The notes under the pieces: model-generated
What the model saw: the letters and a program-made list of their open reading frames with translations, nothing else
Database searches by the model: none
Told to the model about the DNA's origin: nothing
Part shown: piece after piece, positions 46,785 through 58,300 of the stretch
Position numbering within the stretch: position 1 is the first letter of the stretch
Layout: the number at the start of each line of letters is the position of its first letter
Assembly (NCBI RefSeq): GCF_937616625.2
Contig: NC_065571.1
Location: 31,202,879-31,266,878, forward strand
Length of the DNA: 64,000 bases
DNA from: Mercurialis annua
Lineage: Eukaryota > Streptophyta > Magnoliopsida > Malpighiales > Euphorbiaceae
Reading direction: 5' to 3'
Translations under genes and position numbers: made by a program

Positions 46785-48468
46785 ATGAGAATTCGGTCCT
46801 AGCTAGTGGAACAAGAAAGACATAGATCTATATTCAATACGCAATAAAAGGATTTTTTTTCCCCAACGAATAATTTCCACTGCTTTGTTTTCGCTCCGCT
46901 CGTGCGCGGAACTACTTGCTCGCGTAGCGGCATACCAAAAAAAGACATAAACACATGCAACCATCACACCAGAGAGCCTTAGAACCATGACAGAAAGAGT
47001 CTGGTTGCTTTTATATAGAGCTCACCAGCAGGATTATTTAATTCTAAAAGAAGATTGAGCGCGGGTCAGCACCCAGGCCAGCTGGAGTTGCCGTACTTAA
47101 GCTCTCTAGGTGACGAGCTACGTCCAAATGGTGTGTCATCGACGAAGGGATAAGTTATGTAACGGAAAGTAATGATAGATCAAGCGAGAACCCTTGTTAA
47201 GCAAGAGCTCATGGCTATCCCCTGGATCCGGTTTGAGCCTTTCTAACCGATAGAAATAATTCATACGGGCTGTATCGACAGGCTCAATTTGCCTATTCGT
47301 TGGCCTACGAAAAAACCACGCAAAAAATGCTTTCATTTTTCATTTACAATCATTGCTCTACCCACTTTTTATCACTCTTTTATGGTGAATGGGACTGAAG
47401 TCTTGTTTTACGCCCTTCTTTGGCGTTTGAAATTAAGTGGCGTGTTCCGCCACAACTGTTTGGGATGAGAATAAGTTGAAAAACTAAAAAGTATGTCAGC
47501 GCTAAGCATAGCTACCAATGTAAACAAGTTTGTCATATAATACGATGATAGTAGCAAGCAAGTCCTTCTTTCTTTATATACACAATTCTCAGTTAATTGT
47601 ATGTTATTGTCGAAGAATTGTATGCTAAATCGGAGAGTAGTATTAGGTAGGAAGAAAGTAGTGCTTTCTTCTTTTAGAAGCATAGTGCTTACTATACTGA
47701 AAGTAAGAAGCATCCAAAGCAATCTAATAGAATTAAAGAAAGTTAGAGTGTAGAGTGCATCAACTGACTGTCCATTAATAGTGGAGATTAGCTAAGGTAT
47801 TTCTATCACTTGTAAGGCTGATATTGAAGGCATAACCCTAGTTCTCAGGTAGAATATAGGGTATAGGGATGATAAGGCATCTGTCTCCTTGCAGGGAAGA
47901 GGTTTTCTTTCTATTGAGATGAGTGGAAGAGTTGCTTTCGTTCGAGCTCAATTCCATCGACCCTAGAATTGATAGAAATATTCAATAAAGTAATTAGCAC
48001 CTACCCGTTATGATGCAAAATTTACCTAGTATTGTGCGATCCCCGATTGCCTGTCATTCCTATTATGGCTTGTCTATTGGGATAAGTTTCATCGCTTCGC
48101 ACCTTTAGAGGTAAAAAAAGCTCCTAACTTTGGACAGAGAGTGATTTCCGAATTTAGGGCCTTCACTCTTAAAGAAGGTGTTCCAGGGGGAGGTTGAATC
48201 ATTAGTAAAGATATCCGCGCACAGTAAATATGATCAACAGCTTGCAATCAAAGAAAAGAAAAGTAAGATATTTGAGGAACAAGACGAACGGGATTCCACT
48301 GCACATTCATAGGCTGTTAGGGGGGCTGTTGAACATGAATCAATTAGAAAGTACATCTTAGTCACGTTAAGTCACGCCGAGATAAAAAGAAATAGATAGG
48401 AACAAAAAAGGCTTTTGCAGAGAGTGGCGAAGTGCTTCACTTGTAGATCTATTGTAATATAGAAGGAA
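46785..48468. other. Spacer upstream of ccmC; no recognised gene
   Basis: Minus-strand frames at 46803-46988 (61 codons, one hydrophobic segment), 47136-47336 and 47408-47722 (104 codons) are open but unassigned. The first shares a short dispersed motif (gcggcatacc followed by an A-run) with the 214-codon frame at 3.1-3.7 kb. Confidence 0.45.
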
Positions 48469-49838
48469 ATGCATGAAAACGGAGGAGTTCATTACAATAT
48501 AGGGAGGGATTCTAACTATAGATGCATTAGGGTCTTTGCAATAGGTAACTATGTCAATCAACGGTTATTGTGGCCAGTTCAAGATTGGCTTGCTAATGTT
48601 CTTCAAAGATTACTAGTAGATGGTACGTTCGATCAACTTAAACCGCTAGATCGACTAGTTGGCAATCAGGTGACATATTGCTACGACTAAAAGTCGGCTA
48701 CCGATGGGTGGCCTTTTGTTTTTTACTGTTCGATAAGTTGTTCGTCTCAAGTATAGTTAATTATACGCTTGCCTGGAACATGTTTGATATTCCCTTCGGG
48801 AAACGGATTATCAAATATGTTTCGTGGATGGACAACCTTTAGGATACCATGCCTCCTGGCCTCTGTTTACCCTTTGTCACCATTTAATTCGTGGGCGGCA
48901 GAAAAAAACAAGTCCGACCTGGAGAGCTTTTTCGTAGGTACGCGGTACTCGGTGATGATATTTTCATTGCCGATGAGGCCGTAGCTCAGTCTTATTCTTC
49001 AGCCTTAACTTAAGTAAGTTGGGGGTCTCAATTAGTTATCAAATGTCCCTCATTTCTACTTCTGGTTCAGTAGAGTTTGCTAAGAGGTTTCGAGTCTGGA
49101 GATTGAGTAAGGATGTTAGTAATTTATCAATCAAGAATCTTTTTAATTCAAATCCCCCTTGTGGTCTGTTTGCAGTCCACATAACATATCATGTCATTAG
49201 GGTTTCACCCCTTTGTAGGATAGGAGGTGCAGTATCGGATTGAGTATTCTTACTAGACTCAATCACACCCGTTCTCTTCACAATGAGAAGGTTCGGGCTA
49301 TGTGGGATAAGAGCCTTCTTCCTTTTGAGCTTTGGCTTATAAGGGGAAGACCTCTTCATCCATACTTGAGCGGAATGGATCATCTTCGCAAGGGAATGAG
49401 ACCAAAACGCATTCCTCATGAACTGTTTGTTCAGACTGGAATGAAATATTTTCTTGAGTGGTCTTCTCTCCGAGTATGGATGAAGAGCTTGCTAAGGTAC
49501 AGTCATTGGTACTACACTACCGCCTTGTCTCCGGATGTTGGCATCGAGCAGTTCTTCTCTGTTCCTGAAGTTAATTTTTTCATGGAAGATTGTTAAGAAG
49601 GATAAAAATTGGCTTCAGTCTTTTATGGAAGATTTATGACATGGTGGCCGTGAAGGGTGTTGATTTTAGGTTACCTAGACTTGAGTCAACCTCACTTTCA
49701 ATTAATGGAGGTTACTTGCTTGGTGGTTTCTCCGGTGCAGACTCTTTGGTACAAGCTGTGGGTTGTGACCAGCCTGCAGCTAATCGGTCTATTATCATAC
49801 CTGGAGGGTGTGAACACTTCAATGAGATTCTAGATTGA
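48469..49838 (+). pseudogene. Mitovirus RNA-dependent RNA polymerase relic (fragment 1)
   Basis: About 1.4 kb of mitovirus RdRp sequence in decayed form. In order along the plus strand: an N-terminal block (frame 48469-48687) with a DGTFDQ..PLDRLVG motif; a stop at 48688-48690 just at the start of motif A; motif A remnants (KSATD) at about 48694-48708; motif B (GQPLGY) at about 48830-48850 in another frame; motif C, LGDD, with the Gly-Asp-Asp codons at 48951-48959; then a block AEFAKR-like (EFAKRFRVWRLSKD) in frame 49019-49243; and C-terminal domain blocks in frames 49240-49596 and 49590-49838. At least four frame changes and a stop make it inactive. The 5' part of a usual mitovirus RdRp is missing. 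Such endogenised copies are known in plant mitochondria. Confidence 0.88.
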
Positions 49839-50760
49839 ATAACCATCAGATAACTATAGACGCTTCGAGATAGACCGCGAAGGATAAGTTAAGAAAGGCC
49901 TTTCCGAGGATGCACTTAAAAAGACAATCCTTTTCTCCCTTAGATATGAATGAAGGTCTTTGGTTAGATGGAGTGAAATGACGCGGAGTTCCAAAGTATA
50001 TTTTTTTATATAATATAAAAAAAATTATTGAATAAAGTCAAATACCTGACTTGCCCCGAACTGCCTTCCTTGCTTGGCTTGCTTGCCTGGCTTGGCACAC
50101 TCATACTAGAAGTAAAAGAATGAACTCTTAACTGACCTGTTGCATAAAAAAGAGCTCTTTCGTTTTTAAAAAAAAAGTGGAAAATCCTCTTTTGGAACTC
50201 ACGCATCCGATTCTGGCCTTTAGGTTCGGTGAGCTGTTGCCTCTTAAACGCTCTCTCAGTGGTGGAATAGAGGGACTAGTCAAAAAATCCGGGGGGGTGT
50301 GTGGTTGAATTGATCTTTACGTAATTTCTTATGTAAGGGATTGCTAACGTGAATCGGCCTACTCCGAACTTCCTTAGGGGCTGTGGCCTACCCCCTGTGA
50401 ACCTCTCCTTCTTACAGGCCAGCCCTCTGGTCCAGCCTTATCTTGTCGCTCTATCATGGCATCCCCTATCTCTCCCCGAGATTAATACGCTACATCTCGG
50501 ATGACGGACTGGCTATCCCCCTCTCCTTGACTGAGGGAAGAAGTGACTCTTCCCGATGTTTCACCTTCTCAAGAGAAAAGGCTTCATTTAGGAGCGCTCT
50601 TTTCATCCAACTAGAAAGATCGTATGAAAAGAAAAGGAATCTGATGCCCAAAGACTCCCATGTTTTTCTTGGTTGGACCAACCCAACCGATGATTTCCGA
50701 CAAGTCTTTTTAAATTTTTAGAGCAAGTAGAAGAACATAAAGAAAGCTTTCTTTATCTTT
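49839..50760. other. Spacer between the mitovirus relic and nad9; one unassigned frame
   Basis: A plus-strand frame at 50443-50721 (92 codons) is open up to 40 bases before nad9. It is polar and serine-rich, and I do not recognise it. Nothing else seen. Confidence 0.4.
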
Positions 50761-51225
50761 ATGGATAACCAATTTATTTTCAAATATAGTTGGGAAACTC
50801 TCCCCAAGAAATGGATAAAAAAAATGGAAAGATTGGAACATGAGAATAGATTTGATACCAATTTGGATTACCTATTTCAATTTGTTGTGCTTTCTTAAAT
50901 TGCATACCTATACAAGGGTTCAAGTTTCGATCGATATTTAAGGAGTTGATCATCCCTCTCGAAAACGATGATTTGAAGTGGTCTATAATTTACTGAGTAC
51001 TCGGTATAATTCACGAATTCGTGTACCAACCAGTGCAGACGAAGTAACACGAATATCTCCGGTAGTCAGTCTATTTCCATCAGCCGACTGATGGGAGCGA
51101 GAAGTTTGGGATATGTTTGGCGTTTCTTCCATCAATCATTCGGATCTACGCCGTATATCAACAGATTATGGTTTCGAGGGTCATCCATTACAAAAAGACC
51201 TTGGGAACAGCGTAGCGACGGATAA
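50761..51225 (+). pseudogene. nad9: nad9 pseudogene (complex I subunit 9), internally deleted
   Basis: Nad9 is the 30-kDa-type subunit of respiratory complex I, about 190 codons. ATG at 50761 opens MDNQFIFKYSWETLPKKWIK, then a frameshift after DYLFQF. The middle survives in other frames ([22 protein letters not shown] and [17 protein letters not shown] blocks). Near 51195 the text jumps from KDL directly to PWEQRSDG and a stop, leaving out about 35 codons (the YVEVRYDDPEKRVV region of the family). Total length is 465 bases, against about 573. Dead gene. Confidence 0.93.
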
Positions 51226-51974
51226 TTCTGAATAAGAATAGGTCCAAGGGGAAAATCAATAGGAAATGTTATTTGCTTTGTAAGAAGAAGAATTAACTTC
51301 TATGAAATGAAAGAGTTTCATGGGAATTATCTTTATCGTCGGATATCATCTTTTGAGAAATAGGAAGAATTGTTATCGAACGATTGCCTGCAATTCTTCC
51401 AAGTATGGAAAGAGTAAAGAATCAAGCAACAAGTCTCAATCTATGCAAAACGCACTGGGGCTTTGTCTTTCTTTCGGTTTCATTGATAGCAGAAGAGCCT
51501 GACTCTATAGGGGCGCTAGCGCTTTACTAAATATCAAGTTAAGGGGCCTGAAAAACGTAATAGTCTGTACTCTAGGCTCGCTTCGTTTCTTGAAGCTCTG
51601 CCCCTTATTGAAGACTAAAGCGCTAATGCGCCAACTATTTATTAGTAAAGCAACCTTTTGCGCTAGGCGCTCACATTTTCGGTCTGGGTGGAAGCTGGCG
51701 GCAGGGCTTGCTTAACCGCATACACGGAATTGGGATCTATTCTCGAATACAACTATTTTTCTCGGGAAAGCCTCGCTTATTCAAAGGGCTGATTATTTAT
51801 AACCCTTTTATCTTCTCATAAGCGTTGGTAGGAGCAGGCGGGATGATGATGTGTATATAAATCAATAAAGACCAAAAAGATTCAATGGCAAGATCAATTT
51901 TATATAGATAGATAAAAGAACCATGTCGAAAATAGGGCATGGATTCTCTATAATGACACCTTTGACCAATTGAA
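51226..51974. other. Spacer downstream of nad9, with an inverted repeat
   Basis: No gene is recognised. An imperfect inverted repeat pairs 51512-51526 (ggcgctagcgcttta) with 51616-51632, two bases longer. Confidence 0.5.
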
Positions 51975-52038
51975 AGGGATGTAGCGCACTTGGTAGTGCC
52001 CTTGTAAAATGTTACAGGTTCAAATCTTGTCATCCCTA
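51975..52038 (+). pseudogene. trnP-UGG: Plastid-derived trnP(UGG) pseudogene, anticodon arm deleted
   Basis: The acceptor (AGGGATG/CATCCCT), D-arm and T-arm of plastid trnP-UGG are present, but about ten bases carrying the anticodon are missing between 'cttgt' and 'aaaatg'. It cannot decode. The D-arm also has changes. Confidence 0.85.
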
Positions 52039-52199
52039 CCTATTACTTCTCCTCTAGGAAGTAAGGAGGAATCTGTTAAGATCAATTCAAATTGGAAATA
52101 TAAAATCTTTCATTTAATGATACTATATGCATGCAAGATGTATTGGGGGTACAAAAATCATCCTTTTTTCTTTACAGTCCTATCTATTATGATAAGAAA
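52039..52199 (+). other. Plastid spacer between trnP and trnW
   Basis: About 160 bases of AT-rich sequence between the two plastid tRNA remnants, in the order and orientation in which trnP and trnW lie next to each other in plastid DNA. This supports transfer of one plastid segment. Confidence 0.65.
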
Positions 52200-52272
52200 A
52201 CGCTCTTAGTTCAGTTCGGTAGAACGTGGGTCTCAAAACCCGATGTCGTAGGTTCAAATCCTACAGAGCGTG
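52200..52272 (+). pseudogene. trnW-CCA: Plastid-derived trnW(CCA) with a one-base anticodon-loop deletion
   Basis: Matches plastid trnW along nearly its full length (cgctcttagttcagttcgg at the 5' end, ctacagagcgtg at the 3' end). The anticodon loop reads 'tctcaaaa' where the gene has 'tctccaaaa', so the CCA anticodon is lost. The first base is A instead of G, opening the acceptor end. Confidence 0.85.
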
Positions 52273-54182
52273 ATTCTAAATCAACATACCCCATTACCGA
52301 GATATTACAACTCTTTTTTAAAGAAGTAGTCAATGTATCAAATCTATTTTCTACTTTGGAATGAACAAAGACCAACTAAAACTTTAACTTTACTTTAACT
52401 TATTTAGAATCATAAACATTATTGCACATAATATCTCAAATGAAAAGAAAAAAAGTCTCGCGCTCTCGCTCGACTCAGATAATGATGACTCATCTCTTGC
52501 CAAGCTATCTTCGATGCTACTGCTCAGCTCTGAGACTTCATCGATATCATGAGTGAGACCCACATCCTTAGGTTTGAATCGGAGTACGCTCAACGGGCAC
52601 TTCGACTTGGACCTGTGATGCCTCTTTCTCTATATACATTAATATATGATATATCGCTAGTGGACAGCGAACAAAAAGATGCCACACTAAGAAAGCAATC
52701 CAATCAGGAAAGAAGTAGTCAGTTTCCCAGAAAGTAAAGCTTTTTTAGTACAAGAGCGAGATGTTACGAAAGAAGGAATCACCAACCAGAAAGAAATGTA
52801 ACTGTCTTGGGATTCGAATGACTTGATCTGCTGGAACTAAGGCTATTTCCAATGCCCGAAAGGAAGGCAAGGCACTTGAAAGAGTGGTCAGTGAGGCTCA
52901 ATTCTTTGGATTGATGCCAAGGCCCAGAGCATAAGGAATTCACTAAGTATAATAAGATTCTCCTTTTGATTCAATAGAAAGAGATGCCCCCAATGCGGTA
53001 ATAGCCGGTAGAGACCTACGTTATTCACAATAGGTGAACTTGCTAGAATGCTATTTAATAAACTTATAACGGTAACTGGCTTATAAGCTCACCCCTATGT
53101 TAGCTTTTGAATAAGAAATTTATCCTTACTCAACTCGGGAAATTGAAACAAGTCCCAACCACGAGGCTTTGCCGCGAGAGTTTCGACATTAGTGATTTGC
53201 TCTGAATCTGGCCCCTAAACTAAGGCAAATAGCCCATAATACATATGAATCTGGTTGATCGGACCAAACTGCCAATAAAATCCATTTAGCCAGTTATGCT
53301 AACAAGAATAAAATAGATCATAAATCTAGTTTGAAGGCCCGAGAGTACGGAAACAGGTCCGGTAGGGGAATGTTCCAATTAATTCTAAGACATATGCCAA
53401 TATCTCTTTCGTGGATCTAGTGGGAATGAGATTCTATACCCAAGTTAGTTTCTTGAGAGTCAAGCCTGCCTAACCTAGAAGTAGGACCGAGGACCAAGAG
53501 CTCGGGAAATCAAGATCGGGCATCCAGATTTTCCATAAGAACACTTTCAAAGAAAGAAAGACCAATTCAATTAAAGAACTTTCATAAATAAGGTCCCGAA
53601 CCCATCCCGTCCAAGATCCTCGGGTAGAACGTCACCACCATCAAAACCCAAAGGCAATGGCTCAACAATCTCGGGGTCACCTCTCTATGTTTCAGACTGC
53701 TCTGACTCAAGAACATGATTGAAAAAAATCTCTAGGTGTCCCGCCTTCATCTAAGAAAAAAGGGGAAGTTCACCCGAACTATCCAACTCTAGGTCACCTA
53801 CAGCCATCCAGGGTCAATGTGAAAGTCATCATCATGACTCCATTCGCTCTAATCACCCGGGTAGTGTAACCACTAAGGGCCATCGTCATCACTCTATAAA
53901 TCCCCAGGCTCATCAAGCTATACCCCGTAAACCACCAAACGATTGCTCCTCCTCTATCTCTTAAAGACTTGGCTATCGCATTAAGCCAGCCTAAGACGTT
54001 GGACTGAGAAAGGACACTATACACAACCCCTAAGCATAAGTAGACGTAGTCTTCTTTAAAGATCGTTCGTGTAAGCTTCTTCCCTGCTGGCACACTAGGA
54101 AAATCAGTCTATCTACCGTCATTGAGATCTGTGGGGTGGCGGGGACTTCGACTGCCTTGTATCGGGTGAAGAGAAGGGGTGG
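52273..54182. other. Gene-poor stretch
   Basis: No recognised gene. Frames 52390-52593 (-), 52549-52737 (+) and 53794-54093 (-) are unassigned. Confidence 0.45.
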
Positions 54183-54256
54183 TAGTCTGAGTAGGGTTCG
54201 AACCTACAATATCACCGTTATGAGCGGTACGTTTCAACCAATTAAACAATAAGCCC
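54183..54256 (-). tRNA. trnI-CAU: tRNA-Ile (CAU) of native mitochondrial type, acceptor stem degraded
   Basis: A 74-nt cloverleaf. The anticodon arm ACCGCTCATAACGGT gives CAU, the isoleucine form whose C is normally modified to lysidine. The T-stem GTAGG/CCTAC is perfect, and overall it resembles the native mitochondrial trnI-CAU. The acceptor pairs GGGCTTA with TCAGACT, leaving two mismatches where the usual gene pairs fully. It may therefore be a pseudogene. Confidence 0.8.
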
Positions 54257-54410
54257 CTACGGATCTTTACATGCAATTCGCTCACTTCCGGAAGAGCGGA
54301 CGGACGTGCTGGAGGGCCTTTGCTCTATCTGCTTCTTACTCTTCCCAGAGATGAAATAGTTGGTTCGGTAGGGCTAGGAATAAAGAATTTGAAAAAAAAG
54401 GATTATCTTA

Positions 54411-54444
54411 TTGTTTATATATAGAATATTCTATATATAAACAA
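54411..54444. repeat. Perfect 34-nt palindrome
   Basis: 17 bases (ttgtttatatatagaat) are followed at once by their exact reverse complement. It could extrude as a cruciform or form a stem in RNA from either strand. It lies 155 bases upstream of the trnI start on the minus strand. No T-run follows on the plus strand, so a bacterial-type terminator is not indicated. Confidence 0.95.
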
Positions 54445-55117
54445 GAATTAGAATAACGGGACTCAAATGGGCGAAGGCTCTCTATTTGCTTGCAATGCCG
54501 GCTGTTCGCCTTTCGGGAAAGGTTTCGCCTATTTGATTCAAAAGGCGCTACTAAACTACTGTAGTACAGCTAGTGTTTGTTAGTAGTACAACAGAATGTT
54601 GTTCGCCCCGACTTCGTATGCAAGCCCTACGGAAGTACCAAAGGCGCGCTCAGTGACTTTCGTAACCCAACTCATTAGTAGTGAGTTAGAGAGTTGTAGG
54701 GCGACCTTCAGTATTTCAATAGTAGTTGAACAAACAAGCCCACTAATAGCTTTTTTTTCACTTTTGTGTAGTTGACCCTATTGACTCAAGGTTAGACAAA
54801 AAAGAAACTCATGTTCATAGGAACATGGAACCTTTCTGTAGTGGGATGTAGACTTCAATTGTTTTGGTACTTTTTCACCACTAGTTATTATTTCATTTAG
54901 TAGTAATCGGCTGTTCAACTAGTGTAGGCTTGCTTCGCCCAACGTGTAGCTTAATGACTGAACTCGTTGGCTACACAAGCCAGCCTATCACTTGATAGTG
55001 TTAGCCTTTGTCAACTGAAGTAGCGTAGCGCCAATTGATAGTTGATAGAGCAGATAGATAGAGCGCAACGCGGGGCCTCGTTTGAGTCGAGTCGTCGCGA
55101 GCAGAGCCGTTTGTTTC

Positions 55118-55138
55118 TACTGTCGTAGTACGACAGTA
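55118..55138. repeat. 21-nt palindrome with one central base
   Basis: tactgtcgta-g-tacgacagta, perfect arms of 10 bases. Confidence 0.92.
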
Positions 55139-55252
55139 CTAAAGGCGAAAGACATTAGTACAGCTGATAAGAATACTCTCTGATGTTGAATTTGTAAACT
55201 AATAGGCCTTGGTAACCTACCGATTACTTTTGAATCAAAGTAGCGGCGAAAG

Positions 55253-55326
55253 GGGGAAATAGCTGAGTCGGTTAGAGTGCTGGCCTGTCACGCCAGAAGC
55301 CGCGGGTTTGAACCCTGTTTTCCCCG
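55253..55326 (+). tRNA. trnD-GUC: tRNA-Asp (GUC), not of the plastid type
   Basis: A 74-nt cloverleaf with a full acceptor (GGGGAAA/TTTCCCC, discriminator G), a perfect anticodon stem CTGGC/GCCAG around CTGTCAC (anticodon GUC), and a T-arm that pairs with two G-T pairs. The sequence differs clearly from plastid trnD (which begins GGGATTGTAGTTCAAT). This is therefore a native mitochondrial-type or otherwise non-plastid tRNA. No defect is visible. Confidence 0.88.
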
Positions 55327-58300
55327 CCCGATCATGCCAACCAAAAATGGAAGAAGTCAGAGTTTGAAAAGGGCGAAGTTCTACAATCAGTGGGGGCGTT
55401 CCCTTGAGTTTTTCATAGCGTGCCGGTCCCGAAATGAGACCCTTCCCCTCGGATGATCGCGGAAATAGCGAGAGGTTGTAGCCCGCCATACCATAACTCA
55501 TCAAACATTCCACGTTCCCAAACGGATCCCGTTCAATATATTTCCTATGATGACTCTCCTCTAAGGTACCTAGCCTCTCAAATAGGCAAGATCTCTCTAT
55601 AAAAGTTTTTTCATGTCAATGCCGATTTTTCCAATCTTACCAGCTGCCAATTTCGGATGATGGTGCTCTATCGAAGGCAGTCAGACGAGCCGCATAACCT
55701 GCTCTTGGATTGGCCACCTCCCTATCGTCCTCGGATAGGGACCGGCCGGAAGGAGAGAGACCGAATCAAGGCTTCTTCGGCCGAACCCACCCTTACTTCA
55801 TTTAGAATAGGAGAACAGGTGCCTACTTCCTTGTTGTGGAGCGGAAAAGGTAAGAGCAACCGATGTGATCTTTGGTCAATTCACAAATCTATCGGGCGGA
55901 AGTAAAATCACCTTGATACTGAACCGGATCTGAAATGCGCTATGGATCTCGATCTGGAGAACGAATTTCATTTGGATCTGCTATTGGTGGTTCGTGTCCA
56001 ACAGGCTCTGTATCTATATTGTAACACGATACATATTATGTATGAACCACATCAATAATTGAGCAAAGGGATGCCACCACTGCTTGATCCACTGATAGGT
56101 TCACTTATTCATCAGCTGACGGGTGGCACACAGTACACTCAAGGGCTTTGACTTCCCTTGCTTGCCCGGTGAATCTTTCATATACAAGCACGTGGTGCTC
56201 CCTGAGCCTGAAGCTCCGCACTCCTGACTACTCTCGTTTATTATTATCTAAAGCTTCCCGATCCAAGGTTGCTCTGCTCCCACCTATCGATTCACTAGGG
56301 GTTTACAAGGACATAGAATTTCTTCGTCCCAATCCTACCGCTACGTGGTTGGTAGATTGCGCCTGCTTTATCATTGCCTATATTGAGTGCTTTCACTCAT
56401 TACCCATGCATATTACCTGAGACGATAGTTCAACTTGGCATCGAGCTACAAGTCACTTTTTCCTCGACTATGGGTGGCGTGATACTACTGGGCATGGTCC
56501 TCTATATGATGACTTCTCGTACCCTTCCCCTGCTATCGATTTCTATATGGAACTTCCTTGATTCCGTCTCAATTGACGGAGGTTAAGCTTTGTTATGTTG
56601 TGTACATGCGCTCTTTCTTTGTTAACCCGTCTGGTGTGCAGCTGTATGCCTGTGTAGGTTGTCCCCACGCGGGGAGCTCTTGGGCCTTTTCCGCTCGACC
56701 GCACCTACATGACTTTGAATATGAATCTGGAAATTTTAATTCCTCGACTTGCTAGCACTAGATCAGCTTCCACTGATGATGCTTACATTTTGCCATCAAA
56801 TGGAACTGCTTCCACCTGTTACTCTATTGCTTCTAATAGATCTATTGGGTCAAGTTCATAGGCTCGGGAAACTGGATCAACAGGTGCTTTCATGAGTCAA
56901 GGTAAACCACTGAATCAATAGGTTGTGCCCCTGGCTTCGCTTCTGGCTTCATTGATGGGTCAACACCAATGGGATCCGCTGCTTTATGCGCAGCTCTCGC
57001 CTCTGCATCTGGATTTGTTCTTGGAATTTTCTCTTCTACACGGAATATCTCGAGATCAAGACCCATAAGGAGCCGTAAAGTTAGAAAGGCGGGACAAGGT
57101 ATAGTTCCAGCGCTACGCCCCTTAAACCAATTAATGATCCAACGACAGAGCCTATGAGATGGGTGCTTGACCTCTCCAAGCCATAGCGACTTTCGCGAGG
57201 CAACCATCATTAAACTTTCTTATGCCCTTCGCTATGCCCCTGGATTTGTACCCAATCTGTCAACTAGCGAGCGGAAAGATCAATGTAAATTTAGTGCTCG
57301 GTTTGGAGCGCTCAGCTTGAGGACTATATACAAGTAGATTCAGAGAGCACATGAACCTATTTACCATAGAAACGTATGCCCATCGCTGACCGGAAAGCTA
57401 ATGACTGGGGAACTTTCCTAGGAGCAAACCTCGCATTGGAAGCTCAGATTGGGAATACTACATGACGAGTACCCGTTGACTTTATTGATTTCTATATGTC
57501 TAATCTCACGCATACTCCTTGAATATGAGGCAATGCCAATTGTTGAAATGATGTCAGATGAAGGAAACTCTGTATCTGTAGATTATGTAATTCCTGCGCC
57601 TACTAAAGCCAATCAGTATATCAAATCTTATTACCGCTAGCTCCATTAAGTCTACGAGTTTGCATCAGATTATCTCAATGAATAGCCATCATCCCTCGAA
57701 GACGACTCGAGAGATCATTGTTATGCTTCTGATGGCGTCGTTTCACTTCACTTGGACACCGAATTTCTTATACATTCCTCATTGATTCAAAAATGGGTTT
57801 AATTTAGAGGGCCTCGTCCTTATATTATGCGCTAGCTTCATGTTCATCAATCGTCTGTCGATCGGAAGAATCCTAATCAAAGTCATCTGCTGATCGGTAT
57901 GCGGAGGCGACCAACAGAAGCGGAAAGATCCTCTTGGGAAGCATATGGGATGCCTGGATGTGGTTCATGCTGGACTAAGACCAAACCTATGGGAAATCCA
58001 AGTGAAGGCGCCCGTCTATGAGCCCTCCGACCCATTGATGTGATGCTCGGATAAACGTGTAAATGAGGATTGACCGATCGCAAGTTCTACTCATCACTGG
58101 CCCCTCTCGTTATTGTATTGGCATTCGCCACCGACACAACCGGCACCGTCGCATTCGAGCAATCTGAACCGATAACTAGCACTGACATTGGTAATGAAAG
58201 TAAGTCCGCTGGCTGAATTAAGGAAGAAAAACAAGGCATTAAAAGAATAAGCGTACCTCTTTGAAAAGCGAATACGAGCAGAAAATTCATATTGCGATGC

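Larger units (their letters stand above)
54257..55252. other. Spacer with palindromes
   Basis: No gene is recognised. It contains a perfect 34-nt palindrome (54411-54444) and a 21-nt palindrome (55118-55138), plus many repeats of 'agtagt'-type motifs. Confidence 0.5.

Noticed and set aside
54411..54444. Rho-independent-type terminator
   Set aside because: The palindrome is AT-rich with no G/C stem, no loop and no following T-run, and such terminators are not established in plant mitochondria.
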